6,842 bases of DNA from Candidatus Dadabacteria bacterium RIFCSPHIGHO2_12_FULL_53_21 (lineage in GTDB: Bacteria; Desulfobacterota_D; UBA1144; Nemesobacterales; UBA2774). Location: NCBI GenBank assembly GCA_001775255.1, contig MFCJ01000051.1:1-6842 (forward strand), written 5' to 3'. Positions within the stretch are counted from its first letter, which is position 1, and each line of letters starts with the position of its first letter. The notes under the pieces are model-generated. The model made no database searches and was not told the DNA's origin. It saw nothing but the letters and a program-made list of their open reading frames with translations. Positions 1 to 5,429 of the stretch are shown here, one piece after another. The translations under genes and the position numbers were made by a program.

Positions 1-2
1 AG

Positions 3-482
3 TGTGAGAACAAAACGCTCGTATATATCAACGCAAAGGATGAAAGGGCCGGGACATATATTAAGGAAACCGTGAAGGACATGACACCCGAGATGCCGGA
101 AACGCCTGCCGTTATAGCTGACGGTGTGCTCGTATGGAGCTGTGAGTCGGAGGACGTCACGGAGAAGATCGATATCGACGACAGCGGCGGCGCTGCTTCC
201 GTGAAAGACGAAGTCGTCGTGAGCGAGGAGAAAACCGAAACGGTCGTAAGGAACGAGAAGGTGTTAAAGAAGATCAAGTGGGGCATGAGAAACAAGTACC
301 CGGCTGTCGGGATGACCAAGGATGAAGCTCTTCAGGCGTTGGGGGAGCCCGACAAAAAAGAGAACGTTAATAATGTGGAGAAATGGTCCTTTGAATGTTT
401 CGACGAACAGGGGTACTGGCACACATGTTTCGTCCTGAACTTTAAGGACGATATTGTCGTAAAGTTCCTTGACCTGGAATAA
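3..482 (+). CDS. Partial protein (5' end outside window) with C-terminal BamE/SmpA-like domain
   Basis: The frame is open from the first complete codon at position 3 to the TAA at 480-482 (159 codons). The gene therefore probably begins upstream of the window. A GTG at 72 is the first possible start inside it but has no convincing Shine-Dalgarno sequence. The visible N-terminal half is acidic and Glu/Asp/Val-rich, with two cysteines, and looks like a linker. The C-terminal part, from about nt 285, contains GMTKDEALQALGEP (nt 309-350), then a W-S-F strand and a final VLNFKDDIVVKF strand. This matches the SmpA/OmlA/BamE-like pattern (GMT-x-EV-x-LLG-x-P followed by a beta-hairpin), a small fold common in envelope lipoproteins and periplasmic proteins. 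No signal peptide can be judged because the N-terminus is missing. Two cysteines late in the domain (FECFDEQGYWHTCF) could pair. The gene converges on rplS. Function beyond the fold is unknown. Confidence 0.72.
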   Translation, partial: CENKTLVYINAKDERAGTYIKETVKDMTPEMPETPAVIADGVLVWSCESEDVTEKIDIDDSGGAASVKDEVVVSEEKTETVVRNEKVLKKIKWGMRNKYPAVGMTKDEALQALGEPDKKENVNNVEKWSFECFDEQGYWHTCFVLNFKDDIVVKFLDLE

Positions 483-486
483 ACAA

Positions 487-509
487 GCCGCAGGAACCCT
501 GCTATAGGC
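487..509 (-). terminator. Candidate (bidirectional) hairpin terminator between convergent genes
   Basis: A perfect 5-bp stem with a 3-nt loop (GCAGG 490-494, CCTGC 498-502) is extended by GCC/GGC outer pairs (487-489 with 507-509) across a 4-nt bulge. Read on the minus strand it is followed by TTGTTTATT, a moderate U-rich run. It lies about 57 nt past the rplS stop, so it could end the ffh-rplS operon. In the plus direction it starts 5 nt after the stop of the upstream gene, but the run after it (CGGGTTTC) is poor in T. The stem is short, so confidence is moderate. Confidence 0.4.
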
Positions 510-565
510 CGGGTTTCACACTCAGTATGACCCTGATATACCGTTTATCGCGCGTGGGATTATTT

Positions 566-1015
566 TTACTGAGCAGTAGAGCTGTCTTCCGCTCCGCCCG
601 TATCGGGTTCGATCTGGGCCGCTGTTTCAACCGGTAATTGCGGCGCGCTTTTTGCCGGGGCGATCTGATCGTATCTCGATCTTTCCTTGATCCTGCTCGC
701 TTTCTTGGAGCGGCCTCTCAGATAGTAAAGCTTGGCTTTCCTTACTTTCCCCTTCTTCTTGACTTCTATCTTGTCGATCAGGGGCGTATGAAGCGGGAAT
801 ATCCTTTCGACCCCGACTCCGTAAGAAACCTTTCTCACTATGAAGGTCTCACGGACGCCTCCGCCCTTCTTGGCTATGACGACGCCTTCGAATATCTGTA
901 TCCTTTCCCTGTCGCCCTCTTTGATCTTGTAGTGTACGGAGATGGTGTCGCCGGAACGGAAGTCCGGGAGGTCCGATCTCATCATGGATTTTTCGAGTTC
1001 GATTATTACGTTCAT
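566..1015 (-). CDS. rplS: 50S ribosomal protein L19
   Basis: Large-subunit protein bL19, which sits at the subunit interface near the small-subunit body. The 149-residue product carries the family pattern in order: FRSGDTISVHYKIKEG (19-34), RIQIFEGVVIAKK (38-50), TFIVRKVSYGVGVERIFPLH (57-76) and the basic VRKAKLYYLRGR (91-102) with RIKER (108-112). The typical protein ends about there (roughly 113-118 residues). This one adds about 35 Ala/Pro/Glu-rich residues (115-149), probably a disordered tail. The ATG start gives the usual N-terminus (MNVIIELEKS). It is preceded by AGGAG (1023-1027) with 7 nt spacing, inside the 15-nt gap after the trmD stop. It is the last gene of the operon. Confidence 0.98.
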   Translation of the reverse strand: MNVIIELEKSMMRSDLPDFRSGDTISVHYKIKEGDRERIQIFEGVVIAKKGGGVRETFIVRKVSYGVGVERIFPLHTPLIDKIEVKKKGKVRKAKLYYLRGRSKKASRIKERSRYDQIAPAKSAPQLPVETAAQIEPDTGGAEDSSTAQ

Positions 1016-1030
1016 CTTACTTCTCCTGTC

Positions 1031-2332
1031 TCATATTGTACATGAAAATAATCTGTCGAGTATTATCGCCGCTGCTGACCTCACGGACAGGTGGTTGTAT
1101 CCCGTATATCCGCTTACCGGCTTCAGCGTGTAATCGGCGTTTTCCATTATCTCTTCTGAAAGGCCCCAGCCGGTCCCGAAGACCAGGAGAAAAGGATCGC
1201 CGCTATTGCTCATCATCGTTTCCCTCAGCTCTCTGTAACCTATCATGTTGTTTCGGGGGCGTGCGTCCGTTACGACTAGTTTGGGTTTTCTGCCCTCGAT
1301 CCTTTCTATGTCCTTTACAGCGTCCCAGAGCGAATCCTTGATTATCACGAATTCCAGCGCCTCTGCCCTCGACTTGTTGAGCGCCGGCCCCTCTCCCTCT
1401 GTCCAGTGTCTTAGCACGCGCTCCGCGAGCTTCTGCTGCTCACTATTGGGCTGAACGAGATAAAATTTCTCGATCCCGTAAGTTTTTCCAGCCCTGGAGA
1501 TATCGTGGACGTCCAGGTTCGTGAACGCCGTGGTTATAATCGTGAGCCGATTATTGTATACGGGATAATGCACTAAAGCAATATATGCCCTGAAAATTGG
1601 GCGTGAGGTCTTTTTCAAATCATTAACGGCACTTATATCGTCAAGAGAAAGCCTTGCACTGTCGAGCAGCTCGGGTCTCCTGAGATACGTCTTCTTTATG
1701 CTCTCCTTCCTCCTCCACTCCCTGATCTCCTGATGGTTGCCCGATAAAAGTACTTCCGGGATTCCGCTGCCCATATAATTCTCGGGCCGCGTATACTGTG
1801 GGTGCTCCAGCAGCGAGTCCTTGAACGAGTCGCTTTCCGGGGACAATTCGTTTCCCAGGAACCCCGGAACGAACCTTGAAACGCTGTCAACGATCACGGC
1901 CGCGGCGTACTCCCCGCCCGAGAGCACATAATCCCCGATCGATATTTCTCTGTCGACGTAAAGCTCCCTTACCCTTTCGTCGATGCCCTCGTATCTCCCG
2001 CAGATGATAATAAGCTGCTCGTACCCGGACAGCTCGCGCGCGGTTTCATCCGAGAATATTTCACCCCCTGGGGTCGTCAGGATAACGAGAGACTTTGGGC
2101 CCTTCAGCTTTATCTGCTCTATCGCCCTGCCTATCGGCTCGGGTTTCATGAGCATGCCCCCTCCTCCCCCGTAAGGCGCGTCGTCGACCGTCCTGTGCTT
2201 GTCTTCCGTGAAATCCCTGATGTCGTGCGTGTTCAGCTCGACTATCTTTCTCTCTACGGCCTTTTTGAAAATTCCGAAAGAAAAAGGGGATTCGAAGAAT
2301 TCGGGGAATATGGTAAGAATGTCGAATTTCAT
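1031..2332 (-). CDS. trmD: tRNA (guanine37-N1)-methyltransferase TrmD fused to a second SPOUT RNA methyltransferase domain
   Basis: A 433-residue two-domain protein. Residues 1-245 are a full TrmD, which makes m1G37 in tRNAs and so prevents +1 frameshifting. Family landmarks are GGGGGMLMKPEP (55-66), PGG (88-90), CGRYEGIDERV (111-121), SIGDYVLSGGE (131-141), the region around D168 (SDSF, the catalytic Asp by family alignment) and LLSGNHQEIREWR (195-207). Residues about 246-433 match the COG4752/PF09936-type SAM-dependent RNA methyltransferase (TM1570-like): YIALVHYPVYN (250-260), TNLDVHDISRAGKTYGI (271-287), GTGWGL (386-391) and NHLSVRSAAAIILDR (413-427). In relatives this is usually a separate gene beside trmD. 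The frame is continuous through the junction. A GTG at residue 254 has no Shine-Dalgarno in front, so a hidden separate start is unlikely. The ATG start has GGAG (2342-2345) 9 nt away. The substrate of the second domain is not known from sequence. Confidence 0.95.
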   Translation of the reverse strand: MKFDILTIFPEFFESPFSFGIFKKAVERKIVELNTHDIRDFTEDKHRTVDDAPYGGGGGMLMKPEPIGRAIEQIKLKGPKSLVILTTPGGEIFSDETARELSGYEQLIIICGRYEGIDERVRELYVDREISIGDYVLSGGEYAAAVIVDSVSRFVPGFLGNELSPESDSFKDSLLEHPQYTRPENYMGSGIPEVLLSGNHQEIREWRRKESIKKTYLRRPELLDSARLSLDDISAVNDLKKTSRPIFRAYIALVHYPVYNNRLTIITTAFTNLDVHDISRAGKTYGIEKFYLVQPNSEQQKLAERVLRHWTEGEGPALNKSRAEALEFVIIKDSLWDAVKDIERIEGRKPKLVVTDARPRNNMIGYRELRETMMSNSGDPFLLVFGTGWGLSEEIMENADYTLKPVSGYTGYNHLSVRSAAAIILDRLFSCTI

Positions 2333-2361
2333 TGCTAATTACTCCGGGTGATGTCTTCCGG

Positions 2362-2877
2362 TTAGTCCTCGGTCAGTAATCCTTCAATCGGAGAGATTAT
2401 TATCTTCGATTCCTTTAAATTAATTTCCTTAATTATAGGTTCGGAAAGTGGTATAAGCGCTTCCTTGACTCCGTCTTTAACTACGAGGACGCTTTGGAGG
2501 GCCCTATCTATAAGGCCCTCGACCCTTCCTACGTATCGGCCGTCCTCGGTATACGTTTCGAGCCCTATCAGATCGAACCAGTAGTACTCGCCTTCCTCAA
2601 GCTCCGGCAGCTCCGACTTGTCGATGTATACGTTGCGCCCTATCAGCTTCTCGGCTTCATCGAACGTCTCTATTCGCTCGAGATATATAATCGCCGAGCC
2701 CTTGTCGAACCTGCACTCCGTGATATCGAACCCGGCCGGTTCCTGTCCCGGGACCGTTTCTATGTAGATTCTTTCAATCGAATTGAGACTTTCAGGCCGG
2801 CGGCTGAACGGCGATAGCTTTAGACCTCCGGATAAACCGTGGGCTTTGGTAATCCTGCCGTATATGATAAGCCCCAT
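2362..2877 (-). CDS. rimM: Ribosome maturation factor RimM
   Basis: RimM binds S19 and helps mature the head of the 30S subunit. The 171-residue product has the two expected domains. The N-terminal beta-barrel runs from about 4 to 90 and starts with the signature YGRITKAHGLSGGLKLSPFS. The PRC-barrel runs from about 97 to 168 (EYYWFDLIGLETYTEDGRYV, then EALIPLSEPIIKEIN and ISPIEGLL). The stretch RALQSVLVV (125-133) replaces the more common NGAxDVLVV-like sequence, a mild divergence. The ATG start puts the GRI-x-x-x-HG motif at its usual distance from the N-terminus. No Shine-Dalgarno is visible in the 19 nt separating it from khpA. The nearest GGAG is 22 nt upstream, inside the khpA end. Initiation is therefore probably weak or coupled to translation of khpA, which agrees with the low RimM yield known in E. 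coli. Confidence 0.97.
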   Translation of the reverse strand: MGLIIYGRITKAHGLSGGLKLSPFSRRPESLNSIERIYIETVPGQEPAGFDITECRFDKGSAIIYLERIETFDEAEKLIGRNVYIDKSELPELEEGEYYWFDLIGLETYTEDGRYVGRVEGLIDRALQSVLVVKDGVKEALIPLSEPIIKEINLKESKIIISPIEGLLTED

Positions 2878-2896
2878 ATAGAATGACGGGTGAAAA

Positions 2897-3136
2897 CTAC
2901 TCCAGGATTTCCAGTACTGCCCTTTTTCTCATTTTGGCAGCGGCTGCGCCTAGAATGGTCCTGATCGCTTTGGCTGTCTTGCCCTGTTTCCCTATGATTT
3001 TCCCCAGATCTTCGGGCGCGACCTTCAATTCGAGAACGGTGGTCTGCTCCCCGGAAACTTCACGAACATCGACCTTTTCAGGACTATCGACCAGCGATTT
3101 AGCGATGAAAGTTACGAGGTCAGTAAGCTTTTCCAT
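2897..3136 (-). CDS. khpA: KH-domain RNA-binding protein KhpA (YlqC family)
   Basis: A small (79-residue) single KH-domain protein of the YlqC/KhpA family, usually encoded between rpsP and rimM. In Gram-positive bacteria KhpA pairs with KhpB and binds many RNAs. The partner in this organism is not visible. Key features are ADVxVRE-like VDVREVSGEQTTVLELKVAP (22-41) and the GxxG loop in GKIIGKQGKTAKAIRT (45-60), followed by the Ala-rich helix LGAAAAKMRKR (62-72). The frame is open 10 codons further upstream, to ATG 3166. I choose ATG 3134-3136 because a very strong Shine-Dalgarno (GGGGAGGTG, with GGAGG at 3145-3149) sits 8 nt before it and because it gives the family's normal length and N-terminus (MEKLTDLV). 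It ends with TAG, 19 nt before rimM. Confidence 0.95.
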   Translation of the reverse strand: MEKLTDLVTFIAKSLVDSPEKVDVREVSGEQTTVLELKVAPEDLGKIIGKQGKTAKAIRTILGAAAAKMRKRAVLEILE

Positions 3137-3152
3137 AACATACACCTCCCCT

Positions 3153-3169
3153 GTATTGTATGACAATAC
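3153..3169 (-). repeat. 17-bp perfect dyad just upstream of the khpA ribosome-binding site
   Basis: GTATTGT (3153-3159) and ACAATAC (3163-3169) are perfect inverted arms around a 3-nt centre. On the mRNA this is a 7-bp hairpin whose 3' arm ends a few bases before the khpA Shine-Dalgarno. It could be a weak RNA structure influencing khpA initiation, or a protein operator. Nothing in the sequence decides between these. The hairpin is A/U-rich and not followed by a U run, so it is not a terminator. Confidence 0.4.
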
Positions 3170-3211
3170 TCATCATGTCGTTTCTATCCCGATACCGTTC
3201 CCGCCTCCAAT

Positions 3212-3445
3212 CTAGTTTAACTCAGATATTAATCTTCCTACCCTCACGGTAGGCTGCGCACCCTTGCTGATCCAATCCTTTACTCTGTCCGTGTTTATCT
3301 CTACATGATGCGGTTTCTTTCTCGGATCGTAATGACCCAGTATCTCAAGAAATTTCCCGTCACGGGGTGAGCGCGAATCCGTCGCCACGATCCTGTAGAA
3401 TGGGTTTTTCTTCGACCCTATCCTCATAAGCCTGATCTTAACCAA
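3212..3445 (-). CDS. rpsP: 30S ribosomal protein S16
   Basis: Small-subunit protein bS16, which binds 16S rRNA in the 5' domain early in assembly. The 77-residue product matches the family along its whole length: MVKIRLMRIGSKKNPFYRIV (1-20), DSRSPRDGKFLEILGHYDP (23-41), VEINTDRVKDWISKGAQPT (48-66), then the short tail RVGRLISELN. Length is normal, slightly short at the C-terminus. The start codon is TTG (3443-3445). No ATG or GTG lies in frame close upstream, the N-terminus is the usual VKIRL, and a strong GGAGG sits 10 nt before it, so the TTG start is well supported. It lies 59 nt after ffh and 75 nt before khpA. Confidence 0.98.
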   Translation of the reverse strand: MVKIRLMRIGSKKNPFYRIVATDSRSPRDGKFLEILGHYDPRKKPHHVEINTDRVKDWISKGAQPTVRVGRLISELN

Positions 3446-3455
3446 AATACTGTTA

Positions 3456-3460
3456 CCTCC
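3456..3460 (-). promoter_or_regulatory. Ribosome-binding site that fixes the TTG start of rpsP
   Basis: GGAGG, within GGAGGTAAC on the minus strand, lies 10 nt before TTG 3445. The next in-frame ATG would remove the conserved first residues of S16, so this site supports TTG as the true start. Confidence 0.75.
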
Positions 3461-3471
3461 TTGTATACTCT

Positions 3472-3500
3472 ATTGTAATTAAATTTACTCGAAATATTAA
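3472..3500 (-). promoter_or_regulatory. Candidate internal promoter for rpsP and downstream genes
   Basis: On the minus strand TTAATA (3495-3500) is separated by 17 nt from TACAAT (3472-3477). This is 4/6 and 5/6 against the sigma70 consensus with ideal spacing. It overlaps the end of ffh and would start RNA near 3465, about 20 nt before the rpsP TTG. The region is A/T-rich, so a chance match is possible. It would let the ribosomal protein genes be expressed more than ffh. Confidence 0.35.
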
Positions 3501-3504
3501 GTAG

Positions 3505-4839
3505 TTACATAAATTTCATCATTCTTTTTGCAATTTTACCCATTTTGCCCATATTCTTCATCATGTTTCTCATCTGCATATAATTTTTTATCATCCTGTT
3601 AATATCTTCAACCCTTGTGCCGCTTCCGCCGGCGATCCTCTTCCGCCTGCTGCTATTTAAAAGAGTATGATTCGCCCTTTCAGCGGAGGTCATGGAGTTT
3701 ACTATGGCAATCGTCTTTTTTATCTCTTTTTCGGCCGTTTCCAGGGCCCGGGGGTTATTCGCTATCTGTTTCATGCCCGGGATCATCTCGGTCATGCTGT
3801 CGAGTGATCCCAGTTTGCGCATTGCGAGCATGGCGTCCCTGAAATCGGCGAGGGAAAACTCTTTTTTCAGAAGCTTTCTCGCCATTTCCTCCGCTTCTTT
3901 ATCCTCGAATGCCGCCTGGGCCTTCTCAATGAACGTAAGCACGTCGCCCATCCCGAGTATACGGGACGCTATTCTGTCCGGGTGGAATACCTCGAGGGCT
4001 TCCAGTTTCTCGCCCGTGCCGAAGAATTTGATTGGTTTCCCTGTTACGGACTTGATAGAAAGCGCCGCACCGCCCCTGGCGTCACCGTCCATCTTGGTGA
4101 GGACGACGCCGTCGATGTCGAGCGCCTCGTTGAAGCTCGATGAAACGTTAACCGCATCCTGCCCCGTCATTGCGTCGGCAACCAGGAGCACCTGATGGGG
4201 GTTCAGCTCGCTCTTTATTGTTTTAAGCTCATCCATGAGCTCTTCATCTATGTGGAGTCTGCCCGCCGTATCGATTATCAACGTGTCGTAGCCGCCGAGC
4301 TTGGCTTCCTCGAATGCCTTTTTACATATCTCTAACGGCTTGTCCCCCGGTTTGGTATCGTATATACCCACCCCGACCTGTTTCGCGAGCACCTTTAACT
4401 GGTCTATGGCCGCGGGTCTGTAAACGTCTGCGGGGACGAGATAGGGGTTCCTCTTCAGATTTTCCTTGAGGTGCTTGGCGAGCTTCGAAGCGGAGGTGGT
4501 TTTACCTGATCCCTGGAGCCCGACGAGCATTATCGCGACCGGCGGGGATGATTTAAGGTCAAGCTCCGAGCTCTCATCGCCCAGGATCTTTATCAGCTCC
4601 TCGTGTACGATCTTGACGAACTGCTGCCCCGGCGACAGGCTCCCCATTACTTCCTGGCCCAATGAGCGGCTCTTGACCGATTCGACGAACTCCCTTACCA
4701 CTTTGAAGTTCACGTCGGCTTCGAGGAGGCTCAAACGTACCTCTCTCAGAGCGTCCTGGACGTTGCTTTCGCTGAGCTTTCCGTAACCCCTTACCCTCTT
4801 TAGAGTGGAATTTAATTTTTCAGATATTCCTTCAAACAT
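3505..4839 (-). CDS. ffh: Signal recognition particle GTPase Ffh (SRP54)
   Basis: Ffh binds the signal sequences of nascent chains together with SRP RNA and docks them at FtsY on the inner membrane. The 444-residue product has the N domain (1 to about 95) and the G domain with G1 GLQGSGKTT (107-115), DVYRPAA (138-144), G3 DTAGR (190-194), G4 TKMD (248-251) and GTGEK (274-278). The M domain (about 325-444) carries the RNA-binding SSRRKRIAGGSG (396-407) and a methionine-rich tail (MRNMMKNMGKMGKIAKRMM). Length is normal. The ATG start is fixed by an in-frame TGA three codons upstream and by the family N-terminus MFEGISEKL. Its Shine-Dalgarno is weak: AAAGG is very close, and a good GGAGGAG at 4859-4865 is 19 nt away, too far for standard use. 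It is the first gene of the minus-strand run. No SRP RNA gene was seen beside it. Confidence 0.98.
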   Translation of the reverse strand: MFEGISEKLNSTLKRVRGYGKLSESNVQDALREVRLSLLEADVNFKVVREFVESVKSRSLGQEVMGSLSPGQQFVKIVHEELIKILGDESSELDLKSSPPVAIMLVGLQGSGKTTSASKLAKHLKENLKRNPYLVPADVYRPAAIDQLKVLAKQVGVGIYDTKPGDKPLEICKKAFEEAKLGGYDTLIIDTAGRLHIDEELMDELKTIKSELNPHQVLLVADAMTGQDAVNVSSSFNEALDIDGVVLTKMDGDARGGAALSIKSVTGKPIKFFGTGEKLEALEVFHPDRIASRILGMGDVLTFIEKAQAAFEDKEAEEMARKLLKKEFSLADFRDAMLAMRKLGSLDSMTEMIPGMKQIANNPRALETAEKEIKKTIAIVNSMTSAERANHTLLNSSRRKRIAGGSGTRVEDINRMIKNYMQMRNMMKNMGKMGKIAKRMMKFM

Positions 4840-4886
4840 GACCTTTCAGAAGACAGAACTCCTCCGTTGAAAAGGCGAAGCCATTA

Positions 4887-4915
4887 TTAATAGCATACTT
4901 GGGTATCATTGTCAA
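4887..4915 (-). promoter_or_regulatory. Sigma70-type extended -10 promoter for the ffh operon
   Basis: On the minus strand a perfect -35 TTGACA (4910-4915) is followed by a 17-nt spacer and TATTAA (4887-4892). The -10 is preceded by TGC, giving an extended -10 (TGnTATTAA). Transcription would start near 4880, leaving a leader of about 40 nt before the ffh ATG. This is the strongest promoter-like sequence in the window and is in the right place to drive the whole cluster. Confidence 0.75.
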
Positions 4916-5126
4916 TTTGCTCCCTGCGCAACTTGCCTTCTTGCTTCAATATTTGAAGGATTTTGGACAATAGGACGGCCATACTGTCGGGAAGAGGGAG
5001 AAGCGGATGCTTACTGCCCTGCCTTTAGGGACAATAAATAATTATTATTCACATCTCCCGGGGCGGGCTATGGTTAGCCTATACTGCTCCCCATTAAGAA
5101 CCTAGTAGAATTAAGCTAGTAAAATA
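4916..5126. other. Intergenic stretch between the ffh promoter and the IS element
   Basis: I see no convincing gene. It holds a 6-bp dyad CTTCAA/TTGAAG (4944-4949, 4953-4958); two copies of GGACAATA (4965-4972, 5029-5036); an A/T palindrome AATAATTATT (5037-5046); and a possible stem-loop made of GGGG/CCCC (5060-5063 with 5089-5092) around GGCTA/TAGCC (5066-5070 with 5075-5079). These may be remnants of an earlier insertion, part of the IS leader if the element starts near 5025, or the ancestral upstream region of the gene at 6315. Confidence 0.4.
5116..5126 (+). repeat. Left copy of an 11-bp direct repeat flanking the IS
   Basis: CTAGTAAAATA here recurs exactly at 6252-6262, on the other side of the transposase genes. 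It could be a target-site duplication, though 11 bp is long for an IS3-family element (usually 3-5 bp), or a chance A/T-rich match. A second pair at the same offset makes pure chance less comfortable. Confidence 0.4.
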
Positions 5127-5153
5127 TCTGTAAAACACGGCGGGAGGGCAGCA

Positions 5154-5429
5154 ATGAAACGAAGGAGATGGGATTCTAAAACCAAGACCAAGATAGTACT
5201 CGAAGGTTTATCCGGTAGACCTGTATCACAGATATGCAACGAGTACGGGATACATCAAAACCAATACTACATCTGGCGAGATAAGTTCTTATCTGAAGCT
5301 CATCAAGCGTTTGAATCTCAAAAAGACGGTGGAGAAGTAAACCGCCTCCGCAAGAAGAATCAGGAGCTAAAGCAAATAATCGGCTCACTCACCGTTGAAT
5401 TAAAAAAAACAGAGGAAGACTTCATATGA
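5154..5429 (+). CDS. IS3-family transposase OrfA (HTH protein)
   Basis: A 91-residue DNA-binding subunit of the IS3-type transposase. The N-terminal helix-turn-helix of the HTH_Tnp_1 type (MKRRRWDSKTKTKIVLEGLS, then VSQICNEYGIHQNQYYIWRD, about residues 1-43) binds the IS ends. It is followed by a charged helix with heptad leucines (VNRLRKKNQELKQIIGSLTV, about 62-81) that serves as the oligomerising coiled coil. The ATG start has GGGAGG (5142-5147) 6 nt upstream. The frame contains an A8 tract (5402-5409; reading TTA AAA AAA ACA) where -1 slippage would enter the OrfB frame with no stop in between. The stop TGA overlaps the orfB ATG (ATGA, 5426-5429). OrfA itself looks intact and of normal length. 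Confidence 0.93.
   Translation: MKRRRWDSKTKTKIVLEGLSGRPVSQICNEYGIHQNQYYIWRDKFLSEAHQAFESQKDGGEVNRLRKKNQELKQIIGSLTVELKKTEEDFI
5402..5409 (+). promoter_or_regulatory. A8 slippery tract, candidate -1 programmed frameshift site for OrfAB
   Basis: Eight consecutive A residues, read as AAA AAA in the OrfA frame and lying 18 nt before the OrfA stop, form an A AAA AAA type slippery heptamer. A -1 shift here continues without a stop into the OrfB frame that begins at ATG 5426. IS3-family elements typically make the OrfAB transposase by -1 frameshifting on an A-rich heptamer. I could not identify a stimulating RNA structure downstream. Confidence 0.5.

Noticed and set aside
638..1045. Plus-strand open frame of 135 codons
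   Set aside because: It lies entirely opposite rplS and the end of trmD, which are clearly conserved genes, and its translation resembles no family.
3137..3166. Upstream khpA start at ATG 3166
   Set aside because: It would add 10 non-conserved residues and place the strong Shine-Dalgarno inside the gene. ATG 3136 fits family length and spacing.
3692..4195. Plus-strand open frame of 167 codons opposite ffh
   Set aside because: It is an antisense shadow of the strongly conserved ffh, with Ser/Ala/Leu-rich composition and no Shine-Dalgarno.
5007..5105. Small plus-strand ORF (32 codons) with a possible Shine-Dalgarno
   Set aside because: No recognisable product, and it sits in a repeat-rich intergenic stretch next to the IS. 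Kept only as a note in the findings.
5080..5125. Transposase promoter with -10 TATACT (5080-5085) or TAAAAT (5120-5125)
   Set aside because: No -35-like hexamer lies 16-18 nt upstream of either, so neither is convincing alone.
4840..5153. SRP RNA (ffs) gene beside ffh
   Set aside because: I looked for the conserved SRP RNA apical motif (GGAAGGAAGCAGCC-like with paired GGTCAGG) and did not find it.
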